Shown in pieces: positions 7,165 through 14,977 of a stretch of DNA of 20,011 nucleotides. Below the pieces are notes generated by a model. It worked only from the letters and a program-made list of their open reading frames with translations. It ran no database searches and was not told the DNA's origin. The position numbers were made by a program, and so were the translations under genes. Numbering within the stretch: position 1 is the stretch's first letter; each line of letters begins with the position of its first letter. Location: contig JBFICP010000028.1 in NCBI GenBank assembly GCA_041581935.1, positions 1-20,011 of the forward strand, given 5' to 3'. This DNA is from JAABYT01 sp041581935 (GTDB lineage Bacteria > Pseudomonadota > Gammaproteobacteria > HK1).

Positions 7165-8583
7165 ATGAAGAACTACGATGTCGTCGTCATAGGCGGCGGC
7201 CCGGGAGGTTACGTGGCCGCTATTCGAAGCGGTCAGCTGGGACTCGCAACCGCGCTCGTGGACGAATGGCTCGGTGCCGACGGCAAACCGGCCCTGGGTG
7301 GCACGTGTTTGAACGTCGGCTGCATCCCGTCCAAGGCGCTGCTCGATTCTTCTCATCATTATCACAACCTCGAGCACCTGCTGCCCGCCCACGGCATCAG
7401 CGTCAAGAACGCGAGCATGGACGTCAAGACCATGCTGGCCCGCAAGGACAAGGTCGTCCAGACCATGAACCGCGGCGTCGCGGCGTTGCTGAAAAAGAAC
7501 AAGGTCGATGCCTATTCCGGCCACGGTCAGCTCAAAGCCGACAACCGTGTCGCCGTCAAGAGTCACGGTAAGGGTGCCGATGAGGAGCTGAGTGCGAAAA
7601 ACGTCATCATCGCCAGCGGCTCGGTGCCCATCGACATCTCCGTCGCGCCGGTCGACGGCAAACACATCGTCGACAATGCGGGGGCTCTGGCCTTCGATAA
7701 AGTGCCCGAACGGCTCGGCATCATCGGCGCCGGCGTCATCGGACTCGAGCTTGGCAGCGTCTGGAACCGTCTCGGCTCCGAGGTCGTCGTTCTGGAAGCG
7801 CTCCAGGACTTTCTCGCTGCCGCCGACCGGCAGGTTGCCCGCGACGTGCTCAAGGCGTTCACCAAGCAGGGACTGGACATCCGGCTTGGCGCGCGCGTAA
7901 CCGGCGCCAAGGCCGCCAAGAAGGGCGTCGCCATCAAGTACGAGGACAGTGATGGCGCAAAGGCGCTGGAAGTCGACAAGCTGATTGTCGCCGTCGGCCG
8001 GCGCGCTTACACCGAAGGACTGCTCGCCGAGGATGTCAGCCTCAATATGGACAACAATGGCCGCATCGAGGTCGACGACATGTGCCGTACGTCCGTCGAC
8101 GGCGTTTTTGCCATCGGTGACGTCGTGAAGGGCCCGATGCTCGCGCACAAGGCCTCGGAGGAAGGTATCGCCGTCGCCGAGCACATCGCGGGCCATGCGG
8201 CGCATATCGATCACCGGACGGTGCCTTGGGTGATCTACACCCATCCCGAGATTGCCTGGGTGGGCAAAACCGAACAAGAGCTCAAGGACAACGGCATCGA
8301 GTTCCGCAGCGGGAGCTTTCCATACCGAGCGCTCGGTCGCGCCCACGGCGCAGGCGAGACGGAAGGCTTCGTCAAGGTCATCGGCCACGCCAAGACCGAC
8401 GAGATTCTCGGCGTGCACATTTTCGGCGCGCAAGCCTCGGAGCTCATCGCCGAGGCCGTCACCGCCATGGTGTTTCACGCGAGCAGCGAGGATCTGGCCC
8501 GCACCATCCACGCCCACCCAACGCTCTCGGAAGCCATGCACGAGGCGGCGCTGGCGGTGGACGGGCGCGCGATACACGTGTAG
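7165..8583 (+). CDS. lpdA: dihydrolipoyl dehydrogenase (E3)
   Basis: FAD flavoprotein that reoxidises dihydrolipoyl groups of SucB with NAD. The 472-residue protein shows the FAD dinucleotide fold VVVIGGGPGGYVAAI (residues 6-20), the redox disulfide Cys48/Cys53 in GGTCLNVGCIPSKALL, the NAD-binding GAGVIGLELGSVWNRLG, the second FAD motif VFAIGDVVKGPMLAHKA, and the C-terminal interface pair His451/Glu456 in HAHPTLSEAMHEA. GGGGGAGA lies 4 bases before the ATG. It follows sucB by 24 bp as the third gene of the operon, so its main partner is the 2-oxoglutarate complex, though it could also serve pyruvate dehydrogenase or glycine cleavage enzymes. No sucCD follows, unlike E. coli. Confidence 0.97.
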   Translation: MKNYDVVVIGGGPGGYVAAIRSGQLGLATALVDEWLGADGKPALGGTCLNVGCIPSKALLDSSHHYHNLEHLLPAHGISVKNASMDVKTMLARKDKVVQTMNRGVAALLKKNKVDAYSGHGQLKADNRVAVKSHGKGADEELSAKNVIIASGSVPIDISVAPVDGKHIVDNAGALAFDKVPERLGIIGAGVIGLELGSVWNRLGSEVVVLEALQDFLAAADRQVARDVLKAFTKQGLDIRLGARVTGAKAAKKGVAIKYEDSDGAKALEVDKLIVAVGRRAYTEGLLAEDVSLNMDNNGRIEVDDMCRTSVDGVFAIGDVVKGPMLAHKASEEGIAVAEHIAGHAAHIDHRTVPWVIYTHPEIAWVGKTEQELKDNGIEFRSGSFPYRALGRAHGAGETEGFVKVIGHAKTDEILGVHIFGAQASELIAEAVTAMVFHASSEDLARTIHAHPTLSEAMHEAALAVDGRAIHV

Positions 8584-8596
8584 CTGTGTCGGTCCG

Positions 8597-8610
8597 TCTT
8601 GCGCGCAAGA
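8597..8610. repeat. 14-bp perfect palindrome after lpdA
   Basis: TCTTGCGCGCAAGA lies 13 bp after the lpdA stop. It is followed by AAAAC, not a T-tract, so it is not a standard plus-strand terminator. The core GCGCGCAAG recurs at 8672-8680. It may be a decayed REP-like unit or an mRNA 3'-end hairpin. Confidence 0.4.
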
Positions 8611-8710
8611 AAACTTCGCTCTGGGGCTCACTTTATAACTCCCCACCCCGTCCTCCCGAAAGGAGTCGGCTGCGCGCAAGCCTCTGAACGTGTGCGGGCC
8701 TCGCTGTTAC

Positions 8711-8826
8711 GCTCCTTTCTTTCACCCGCCCCCCCTGTCCCCGCAGGGTCCGAGGAATAGGCGAACATAGATTTGAGTAAGGAGTCCTTGCGAGCGCTCC
8801 TTGTCTTCACCCGCCCCCCTGTCCCC
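8711..8826. repeat. Imperfect direct repeat, two 31-32 bp copies 85 bp apart
   Basis: Copies at 8711-8742 and 8796-8826 both run GCTCCTT, 3-5 variable bases, TTCACCCG, then a C-run of seven or eight, TGTCCCC. The second copy continues directly into the hairpin at 8822-8848; the first continues into a degraded version (CCCTG/CAGGG). This looks like two copies of one intergenic repeat of different age. The 8584-8969 gap holds no convincing gene. Confidence 0.55.
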
Positions 8827-8848
8827 CCTCCCATCGAGGGAGGGGGGA
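8822..8848. repeat. C-rich/G-rich 11-bp inverted repeat (hairpin)
   Basis: TCCCCCCTCCC at 8822-8832 pairs exactly with GGGAGGGGGGA at 8838-8848 around the loop ATCGA. The stem is very stable. No T-run follows on either strand, so it is not a typical intrinsic terminator. Its G-rich arm has only a few G-runs, so a G-quadruplex is not clearly supported. Probably part of the intergenic repeat that includes the preceding direct repeat. Confidence 0.6.
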
Positions 8849-8880
8849 ACCCTTCGTTTCGGTCATTCGTCTGCTTTAGG

Positions 8881-8902
8881 GGCGAGCGAGCGCGCTCCTA
8901 CA
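8881..8902 (-). repeat. REP-like element upstream of acnA
   Basis: On the minus strand the sequence begins TGTAGGAGCGCGCTCGCTCG, with the GTAG head followed by a GC-rich palindrome that marks REP elements in many gammaproteobacteria. It lies 68 bp before acnA and just upstream of the candidate acnA -10 box. A weaker relative, GCGAGCGCTCCTTG, is at 8790-8803. Confidence 0.5.
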
Positions 8903-8921
8903 CTGCTGGGGGGAGATCGGG

Positions 8922-8927
8922 GATAAT
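8922..8927 (+). promoter_or_regulatory. Candidate -10 box of acnA
   Basis: GATAAT matches five of six bases of the sigma-70 -10 consensus and lies 42 bp before the acnA start. The hexamer 17 bp upstream (TACACT) is a poor -35 box and falls at the edge of the REP-like element. The repeat-rich gap of 386 bp after lpdA makes a separate acnA promoter likely; this is the best candidate. Confidence 0.3.
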
Positions 8928-8969
8928 GTTTGATCTCGACACTGTCATTGCCCAACAGGAAGCACCTTC

Positions 8970-11639
8970 ATGGCTGATACCTTCAAAGCACGCTCGACGC
9001 TCGACGTGGGCGGCCACGCGTACGAGATCTTTCGCCTCGGCGCCCTGGGTTCGGATTACGATCTGACCCGCCTGCCCTACTCGCTGAAGATTCTGCTCGA
9101 GAATCTGCTCCGTCACGAGGACGGCGTCGACATCACGCGCGAAGACATCGAGGCGCTTGCCGGCTGGGACGCGAAAGCGGAACCGTCGACCGAAATCGCG
9201 TTCACGCCGGCGCGGGTGCTGCTGCAGGACTTCACCGGTGTGCCGGCGGTGGTGGATCTCGCCGCCATGCGCGACGCCATGCGCGCACTCGGCGACGATC
9301 CGAAAAAGATCAATCCCCTATCACCGGCCGAGCTCGTCATCGATCACTCGCTGCAGGTGGACGCGTTCGCCAAGCCCGGTGCCATGGATCTGAATGCGGA
9401 GCTGGAATTCTCGCGCAACAAGGAACGTTACGCCTTTCTTCGCTGGGGCCAGAAGGCCTTCGCCGATTTCAAGGTGGTGCCGCCGGACACCGGCATCGTG
9501 CATCAGGTCAATCTCGAGTATCTCGCCCGGGTGATATTCGCCACCGAGCACGACGGCGTGACCCGCGCCTTCCCGGACACGCTCGTCGGCACCGACTCCC
9601 ACACCACCATGATCAACGGCCTCGGCATCCTCGGTTGGGGCGTGGGCGGCATCGAGGCGGAAGCGGCCATGCTCGGCCAGCCGATCACCATGCTGATCCC
9701 GCAGGTGGTCGGCTTCGAGCTCACCGGCAGGCTGCCCGAGGGCGCAACGGCTACCGATCTGGTGCTGACCGTGGTGCAGATGCTGCGCGAGCGCGGCGTG
9801 GTGGGGAAGTTCGTCGAGTTCTACGGCGACGGGCTCGAGCAGCTGCCGCTCGCCGATCGCGCCACCATCGCCAACATGGCGCCGGAGTACGGCGCGACCT
9901 GCGGCATCTTTCCGATCGACAATGAAACGTTGCGCTATCTGACATTGAGCGGACGCAGCCCCGAGAACATCGCGCTGGTGGAAGCCTATGCCCGGGAACA
10001 GGGCATGTTCCACGAGCCGGGAGCGAAGCCCGCCGATTACAGCGATACGCTGCATCTCGATCTCGCCGAGGTAGTGCCGAGCATCGCCGGCCCGAAACGT
10101 CCCCAGGATCGCATCGCGCTCGATGCCGCCAAGGCCACCATCAGCGACGCGGTGAAGAAAATGCGCGCCGAGAGCGCGACCGGCTCGACGGGTTCCGCCA
10201 CGGTCATCCAGAACGGCGAGCAGTTCGAGCTCGTCGATGGCGCGGTGGTGATCGCCGCCATCACCTCGTGCACCAATACCTCGAACCCCGCGGTCATGGT
10301 GGGCGCGGGGCTGCTTGCGCGAAACGCGCATGCCAGGGGCCTGCGCGTGAAGCCCTGGGTCAAGACCAGCCTTGCGCCGGGATCGCTCGTGGTGACCAAG
10401 TATCTCGAGAAGGCCGAGCTCATGGACGATCTGGAGGCGCTCGGCTTTCACCTGGTGGGTTACGGATGCACCACATGCATCGGCAACTCTGGTCCGCTTC
10501 CCGAAGCGGTCGGCAACGCGGTGCGCGAGTCCGACATCATTGCTTGCGCCGTGCTCTCCGGTAATCGCAACTTCGAAGGCCGCATTCACGCCGACGTGCG
10601 CATGAACTTTCTCGCTTCGCCGCCGCTGGTGGTGGCATATGCGCTGGCGGGAAACATGACCGTGGATCTGGTCGCCGATCCACTCGGCGAGGACGGGAAC
10701 GGCAACCCGGTTTACTTGCGCGACATCTGGCCGAGCGCCAAAGAGATCCACGACACCATTGCCAGCACGGTCGATTCCAACATGTTCCGCTCGAGCTACG
10801 AAAGCGTGTTCTCCGGCGACCACCGCTGGAATAGCATGAGCGTGCCGGATGCAGGCCAGTTCGAATGGGAGGACGATTCCACCTACGTGCGTCACCCGCC
10901 CTATTTCGAAGGCATGACCCATGAGACCCCGGGCTTTGCCGACATCCGCGGCGCGCGCGTGCTGGCGCTGCTCGGTGACAGCATCACTACCGATCACATC
11001 TCGCCGGCGGGCGCCATCAAGCCCGACAGTCCGGCGGGCCGCTATCTCATCGAGCACGGCGTCAAGCCCGCCGACTTCAACTCCTACGGCGCCCGGCGCG
11101 GCAATCACGAGGTGATGATGCGTGGCACGTTTGCCAACGTGCGCTTGAAGAACCTGCTCGCGCCCGGCACCGAGGGCGGCTGGACGCTGCATCAACCGTC
11201 CCAGGAGCAGATGAGCATCTACGACGCGGCCATGCGTTACCAGGCCGAAGGCGCGCCTTCCATCGTCATCGGCGGTGCCAACTACGGCGGCGGATCGTCG
11301 CGCGACTGGGCCGCCAAGGGCCCGCTTCTTCTCGGCATCAAGGCCGTGCTGGTTGAGAGCTTCGAGCGCATACACCGCTCGAATCTGGTCGGCATGGGCG
11401 TGCTGCCGCTGCAGTTCCAGGGCAACGAAAGCGCCGAGAGCCTTGGGCTCACCGGCCACGAGGTCTTCGACATCGAGGGCGTCACCATGGGTGCCGAAGA
11501 GGTCGACATTACCGCCACCGGTGAAGACGGCAAGCGAACCCGCTTCAAGGCCAAGGTGTGCATCGATACACCCAAGGAATGGGAGTACTACAAGCACGGC
11601 GGGATTCTCCAATACGTCATCCGTCAGCTGGCGGCGTAG
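8970..11639 (+). CDS. acnA: aconitate hydratase A
   Basis: Interconverts citrate and isocitrate in the TCA cycle using a [4Fe-4S] cluster. At 889 residues it matches E. coli AcnA (891). The three cluster cysteines are Cys434 in ITSCTNTSNP and Cys500/Cys503 in GYGCTTCIGNSG. Other family motifs are VGTDSHTTMINGLGILGWGV, SGNRNFEGRIH, LLGDSITTDHISPAGAI, SYGARRGNHEVMMRGTF and the C-terminal swivel motif GGGSSRDWAAKGP followed by ESFERIHRSNLVGMGVLP. AGGAAG lies 7 bases before the ATG. In animals and some bacteria close relatives double as iron-responsive RNA-binding proteins; nothing here tests that. A GC-rich hairpin follows the gene. A methylcitrate-isomerising role (AcnD) is unlikely because no prp genes are nearby and the motifs are AcnA-like. 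Confidence 0.97.
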   Translation: MADTFKARSTLDVGGHAYEIFRLGALGSDYDLTRLPYSLKILLENLLRHEDGVDITREDIEALAGWDAKAEPSTEIAFTPARVLLQDFTGVPAVVDLAAMRDAMRALGDDPKKINPLSPAELVIDHSLQVDAFAKPGAMDLNAELEFSRNKERYAFLRWGQKAFADFKVVPPDTGIVHQVNLEYLARVIFATEHDGVTRAFPDTLVGTDSHTTMINGLGILGWGVGGIEAEAAMLGQPITMLIPQVVGFELTGRLPEGATATDLVLTVVQMLRERGVVGKFVEFYGDGLEQLPLADRATIANMAPEYGATCGIFPIDNETLRYLTLSGRSPENIALVEAYAREQGMFHEPGAKPADYSDTLHLDLAEVVPSIAGPKRPQDRIALDAAKATISDAVKKMRAESATGSTGSATVIQNGEQFELVDGAVVIAAITSCTNTSNPAVMVGAGLLARNAHARGLRVKPWVKTSLAPGSLVVTKYLEKAELMDDLEALGFHLVGYGCTTCIGNSGPLPEAVGNAVRESDIIACAVLSGNRNFEGRIHADVRMNFLASPPLVVAYALAGNMTVDLVADPLGEDGNGNPVYLRDIWPSAKEIHDTIASTVDSNMFRSSYESVFSGDHRWNSMSVPDAGQFEWEDDSTYVRHPPYFEGMTHETPGFADIRGARVLALLGDSITTDHISPAGAIKPDSPAGRYLIEHGVKPADFNSYGARRGNHEVMMRGTFANVRLKNLLAPGTEGGWTLHQPSQEQMSIYDAAMRYQAEGAPSIVIGGANYGGGSSRDWAAKGPLLLGIKAVLVESFERIHRSNLVGMGVLPLQFQGNESAESLGLTGHEVFDIEGVTMGAEEVDITATGEDGKRTRFKAKVCIDTPKEWEYYKHGGILQYVIRQLAA

Positions 11640-11665
11640 CCGTACCGCCAAGTCGTCGAGCATTC

Positions 11666-11697
11666 GGGCCGGGCGTGCAGCGTGGCGCGCCCGGCCC
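11666..11697 (+). terminator. GC-rich hairpin after acnA
   Basis: GGGCCGGGCG (11666-11675) and CGCCCGGCCC (11688-11697) are exact complements around a 12-nt loop, starting 27 bp after the acnA stop. The downstream T content is weak (ATCTTTCCC, starting 7 nt beyond the stem), so termination may be partial. Confidence 0.5.
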
Positions 11698-11760
11698 GCC
11701 ACGATCTTTCCCAACATGGTAAATTAACGCTGTTGGTCAATGATTTAGGGAGTACTCGGA

Positions 11761-12060
11761 ATGGACGATCAGACCCGCACCGAGCTCGAAGCGGCGGCCT
11801 TTCGGCGCCTGGTCGAGCACCTGCGCACGCGCACCGACGTGCAGAACATCGACCTGATGAATCTGTCGGGTTTTTGCCGCAACTGCCTGTCGAAGTGGTA
11901 CCGCGCCGCCGCCGAGGATCGCGGTATCGAGATGTCGTACGACGAGGCACGGGAAATCGTCTACGGCATGCCCTACGACGAGTGGAAGTCCCGGCACCAG
12001 AGCGAAGCGACCGAAGAGCAGCGCGCCGCCTACCAGGCGAGCCAGGGCAAGCCCGCCTGA
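11761..12060 (+). CDS. DUF1244 family small protein
   Basis: A 99-residue cytoplasmic protein with the family signature VQNIDLMNLSGFCRNCLSKWY (residues 27-47, cited in part) and GMPYDEWKSRH (69-79). Cys39 and Cys42 form a CxxC pair that could bind metal or be redox active; that is inference. The family is widespread in proteobacteria and has no established function known to me. There is no signal peptide or membrane segment. GGGAG lies about 8-9 bases before the ATG. A possible extended -10 (TGGTAAATT, 11717-11725) lies 36 bp upstream. purB starts 19 bp after the stop, so the two may share a transcript. Confidence 0.88.
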   Translation: MDDQTRTELEAAAFRRLVEHLRTRTDVQNIDLMNLSGFCRNCLSKWYRAAAEDRGIEMSYDEAREIVYGMPYDEWKSRHQSEATEEQRAAYQASQGKPA

Positions 12061-12079
12061 GGCATCACGGCGCCTGACG

Positions 12080-13447
12080 ATGGACCTCCAGCCGCTCACG
12101 GCCATTTCGCCCATCGACGGACGTTACGCCGACAAGACCCGCGACTTGCGCGCGGTCTTCAGCGAATACGGATTGATTCGACATCGCGTGCTGGTCGAAG
12201 TGCGTTGGCTGCAGGCGCTTGCGGCGCATCCCGGGATCGCGGAGGTTCCCGCGTTCAGCCACGAGGCGAATCATCATCTCAACGATATCGTCGACAGCTT
12301 CGACATCGAAAGCGCCGCCCGCGTCAAGGAGATCGAGCGCACCACGAATCACGACGTCAAGGCCGTCGAATACTTTCTCAAGGAGCGAATCGCCGAAACG
12401 GCGGAGCTGGTTGCCGTGCAGGAGTTCATTCACTTCGCCTGCACTTCCGAGGACATCAACAATCTCGCCTACGGCCTGATGCTTCTCGATGCACGCACGC
12501 GCTGCGTGCTGCCGGTCATGGACGAGCTGATCGAGTCTATCCGCGGACTCGCGCACCGCTACGCCGGTGAGCCGATGCTCTCTCTTACCCACGGGCAACC
12601 GGCATCTCCGACGACGCTCGGCAAGGAGATGGCGGTTTTTGCGGCACGATTGAAAAGACATCGCGCGCGGTTCGCCGAGATCGCTCCGTGCGGCAAGATG
12701 AATGGCGCGGTCGGCAACTACAACGCGCATCTGGCTGCCTACCCGGGCATCGACTGGCCGGCCATGGCCAGCGACTTCGTGAGCGAGCTGGGGCTCGAAT
12801 GGAATCCCCACACGACCCAGATCGAGCCTCACGACTACATGGCCGAGCTCTTTCATGCCCAGTTGCGGTTCAACGTGGCACTTCTGGATTTCTGCAGGGA
12901 TGCGTGGGCCTACATTTCGAGGGGATATTTCACGCAGAAGACCGTCGAAGACGAGGTTGGCTCCTCGACCATGCCGAACAAGGTCAATCCCATTGATTTC
13001 GAGAATGCCGAAGGCAACCTGGGTATCGCCAATGCGCTCTTCGAGCACATGGCGGGAAAGTTGCCGGTCTCGCGCTTGCAGCGCGACCTCAGCGATTCGA
13101 CGGTGCTGCGCAACCTCGGTGTCGGTGCCGCCCATTCCCTGGTCGCCTACCAGTCGTGCCTCAAGGGTATTTCCAAGCTCGAGATCAACCGCGAAGCTTT
13201 GGACTCGGACCTCGATAACGCCTGGGAAGTGCTCGCCGAGCCGATTCAGACGGTCATGCGCCGTTACGGTATCGAAAAGCCCTATGAACGCCTGAAGGCG
13301 CTGACGCGCGGCCGAACCATCGACCGCGAGGCCCTGCATGCCTTCATCGAGTCGCTCGACCTGCCCGCCGAGGAAAAAGCCCGGCTTCTCTCGCTCACGC
13401 CGGCGAGCTATGTCGGCGAGGGAGAAAATCTCGCAAACGACGTGTAA
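12080..13447 (+). CDS. purB: adenylosuccinate lyase
   Basis: Cleaves fumarate from SAICAR and from adenylosuccinate, two steps of purine synthesis; the fumarate returns to the TCA cycle. The 455-residue protein is almost the length of E. coli PurB (456). Motifs: SPIDGRYADKT at the N-terminus, TTNHDVKAVEYFLKE, FACTSEDINNLAYGLML, catalytic His171 in SLTHGQPASPTTLGKE, NYNAHLAAYPGIDW, and the flexible signature loop DEVGSSTMPNKVNPIDFENA with catalytic Ser295. There is no strong Shine-Dalgarno sequence before the ATG, so translation may lean on the DUF1244 gene 19 bp upstream. The next gene starts 7 bp after the stop. This is the long E. coli-type PurB. Confidence 0.97.
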   Translation: MDLQPLTAISPIDGRYADKTRDLRAVFSEYGLIRHRVLVEVRWLQALAAHPGIAEVPAFSHEANHHLNDIVDSFDIESAARVKEIERTTNHDVKAVEYFLKERIAETAELVAVQEFIHFACTSEDINNLAYGLMLLDARTRCVLPVMDELIESIRGLAHRYAGEPMLSLTHGQPASPTTLGKEMAVFAARLKRHRARFAEIAPCGKMNGAVGNYNAHLAAYPGIDWPAMASDFVSELGLEWNPHTTQIEPHDYMAELFHAQLRFNVALLDFCRDAWAYISRGYFTQKTVEDEVGSSTMPNKVNPIDFENAEGNLGIANALFEHMAGKLPVSRLQRDLSDSTVLRNLGVGAAHSLVAYQSCLKGISKLEINREALDSDLDNAWEVLAEPIQTVMRRYGIEKPYERLKALTRGRTIDREALHAFIESLDLPAEEKARLLSLTPASYVGEGENLANDV

Positions 13448-13454
13448 ACGAGCA

Positions 13455-13982
13455 ATGCACTATACGAGACCATCGGATTTCGAACACTTCGTACTAAAGG
13501 AAGATACCGAAACGGTCGACATTGACAGCAGCGAGGCGTGCCGGCTTGCGGCGCTGTCCATGGCCCGGCAGGCGGTGCGCGGTATCGAGATCGTCAGCCG
13601 CAAGCTGGATCCTCACATGTTCGACAACAGCGAATTCTGCGATGCGGTGAGCCGCCTGGTAACCGGATCGCGCCGCGCACGGGTGCGCGTTCTGCTTCGC
13701 GAGGTCGAGCCGGTCATCAAGCGCGGCCATCGCCTGGTCACCCTGGCCCAGCGTCTCGACAGCTTTATCGAGATACGCGTGCCGGCGCCCGAGCACGACG
13801 AGTACAATGGTGCATTCCTGATCGTCGACGGAGCCGGCATCGTCCACCGCCGTCATTCCGATCGCCATGAAGCCAACGTGAGCTTCAACGGTCCGCGCCT
13901 GGCCCTGGAGCTCGGTCGACACTTCGAGGAGATGTGGCAAACGGCAACGCCGGACATCAACCTTCGCCGCAGCCATCTCTGA
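13455..13982 (+). CDS. DUF7931-like protein
   Basis: A 175-residue protein with no signal peptide or membrane segment. It contains IVSRKLDPHMFDNSEFCDAV, VRVLLREVEPVIKRGHRLVTLAQRL, IEIRVPAP and a C-terminal part ending FEEMWQTATPDINLRRSHL. From memory this matches the domain called DUF7931 in gammaproteobacteria, which occurs alone or fused behind GNAT acetyltransferases; here there is no acetyltransferase part. The pattern resembles a phospholipase-D-like fold without a recognisable HKD motif, which is only a structural guess. The ATG at 13455 is chosen because it follows the purB stop by 7 bp and gives a sensible start; upstream in-frame codons lie inside purB. The tight spacing suggests co-expression with purB. 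Function unknown. Confidence 0.8.
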   Translation: MHYTRPSDFEHFVLKEDTETVDIDSSEACRLAALSMARQAVRGIEIVSRKLDPHMFDNSEFCDAVSRLVTGSRRARVRVLLREVEPVIKRGHRLVTLAQRLDSFIEIRVPAPEHDEYNGAFLIVDGAGIVHRRHSDRHEANVSFNGPRLALELGRHFEEMWQTATPDINLRRSHL

Positions 13983-13993
13983 GTCAATCGATC

Positions 13994-14875
13994 ATGCTTC
14001 GCCGCCACATTCTGCTGATGTTCCTGCTGAGCGGGGGCGTACCGGTACCGGCCTCGATTGCCGCGACCGGCATGGTCACCGAAGTCATCGACGTCGGCTA
14101 CCGCCCGGTGGAAGAGATGATCGCCATCCTGCGACCCCTGGTACCGAAACCGGGTAGCGTCTCGGGTGCCTACGGCAAAATCGTCATACGTACGACGCCG
14201 GAGAATATGCGCGATATCAAGCAGATTCTCGCGACGCTCGACCGCGCGCCGGCGAACCTGCTGGTGAGCGTGCGTCACTCAATGAATGACGAGGTGCGCC
14301 GCGATCTCTACGAGGTGTTTGGCGAAGTGGGCGGGCGCGACGTCAGCGTTTCCGCGGGACACGACGCAGGCACCGGACGAGGAGTCGTCATCAGCCACGA
14401 GGGCGCCGGCGAGAGTGCGGGCGTGCGCATCGACAAAACGCAGTCGGCTTCGAGCGGAGGCGCCACGCAGCGCGTGCGTGTTCTGGAAGGCAAGGAAGCC
14501 TTTATCCGAACCGGGCAGTCGGTGCCGTTCACCGAGGAGCGCGTCGTGGTGTCGGGGAGCGGCGTCACCACGGTGCAGAAGAGCACCGGATTCAGGAACG
14601 TCGACAGTGGTTTCTACGTGCGCGCGCGCCTCGGCGGCGATGATCGCGTGACTGTCGAGATTTTTCCGCAAAACAACCGGCTCAATACGCAATCGGGCAG
14701 CATCGATGTGCGCGAAGCCAGCACCGTGGTGTCGAGCCGGCTCGGTCGCTGGATGGAGATCGGCGGAGTCAGCGGCACGTCCGACGAAAGCTCCCGCGGC
14801 ATCGGATCGTCTTCGAGCGCGTCCACCCGCGGCGACTACACCACCTATCTCAAGGTCGAACGCCTCGATCGCTGA
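13994..14875 (+). CDS. Exported secretin-related protein (mini-secretin)
   Basis: A 293-residue protein beginning with a Sec signal (MLRRHILLMFLLSGG...ASIAA, cleavage near residue 24). Residues 28-95 (VIDVGYRPVEEMIAILRPLV ... MRDIKQILATLD) look like the short ring-forming N-domain of secretins. Residues 158-262 (VLEGKEAFIRTGQSVPFTEE ... VTVEIFPQNNR ... SSRLGRWMEIGGVS) resemble the conserved strands of the secretin core in PilQ and GspD. It is far shorter than a true secretin (usually over 400 residues), has one N-domain only and ends in a Ser-rich stretch plus a beta strand. It probably sits in the periplasm or outer membrane; whether it can form a pore is unclear. The start at 13994 is chosen because it gives a clean signal peptide 11 bp after the previous stop. 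No secretion or pilus genes are adjacent. Confidence 0.75.
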   Translation: MLRRHILLMFLLSGGVPVPASIAATGMVTEVIDVGYRPVEEMIAILRPLVPKPGSVSGAYGKIVIRTTPENMRDIKQILATLDRAPANLLVSVRHSMNDEVRRDLYEVFGEVGGRDVSVSAGHDAGTGRGVVISHEGAGESAGVRIDKTQSASSGGATQRVRVLEGKEAFIRTGQSVPFTEERVVVSGSGVTTVQKSTGFRNVDSGFYVRARLGGDDRVTVEIFPQNNRLNTQSGSIDVREASTVVSSRLGRWMEIGGVSGTSDESSRGIGSSSSASTRGDYTTYLKVERLDR

Positions 14876-14977
14876 ATCGCACGCGTAGCTCGCACGCCGC
14901 GCTCGGCCTGCTCCCGTGGACCCGAGAGCCGGAATCTGCTCTCATTCGGACATCACGCAACGCACGCAGGTATCACC

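Noticed and set aside
6919..8679. A 586-codon minus-strand frame opposite lpdA
   Set aside because: Shadow of a firmly identified gene; no protein-like motifs or ribosome binding site.
8822..8848. Intrinsic terminator of lpdA
   Set aside because: The stem is strong but lies about 240 bp after the gene and lacks a T-tract on either strand, so I list it as a repeat hairpin only.
8700..8900. CRISPR array suggested by repeated C-rich segments
   Set aside because: Only two imperfect copies of different context are present, with no regular spacers and no cas genes.
9321..11717. A 798-codon open frame on the minus strand opposite acnA
   Set aside because: acnA has all its cluster cysteines and motifs in place; the opposite frame is compositionally biased and matches no family.
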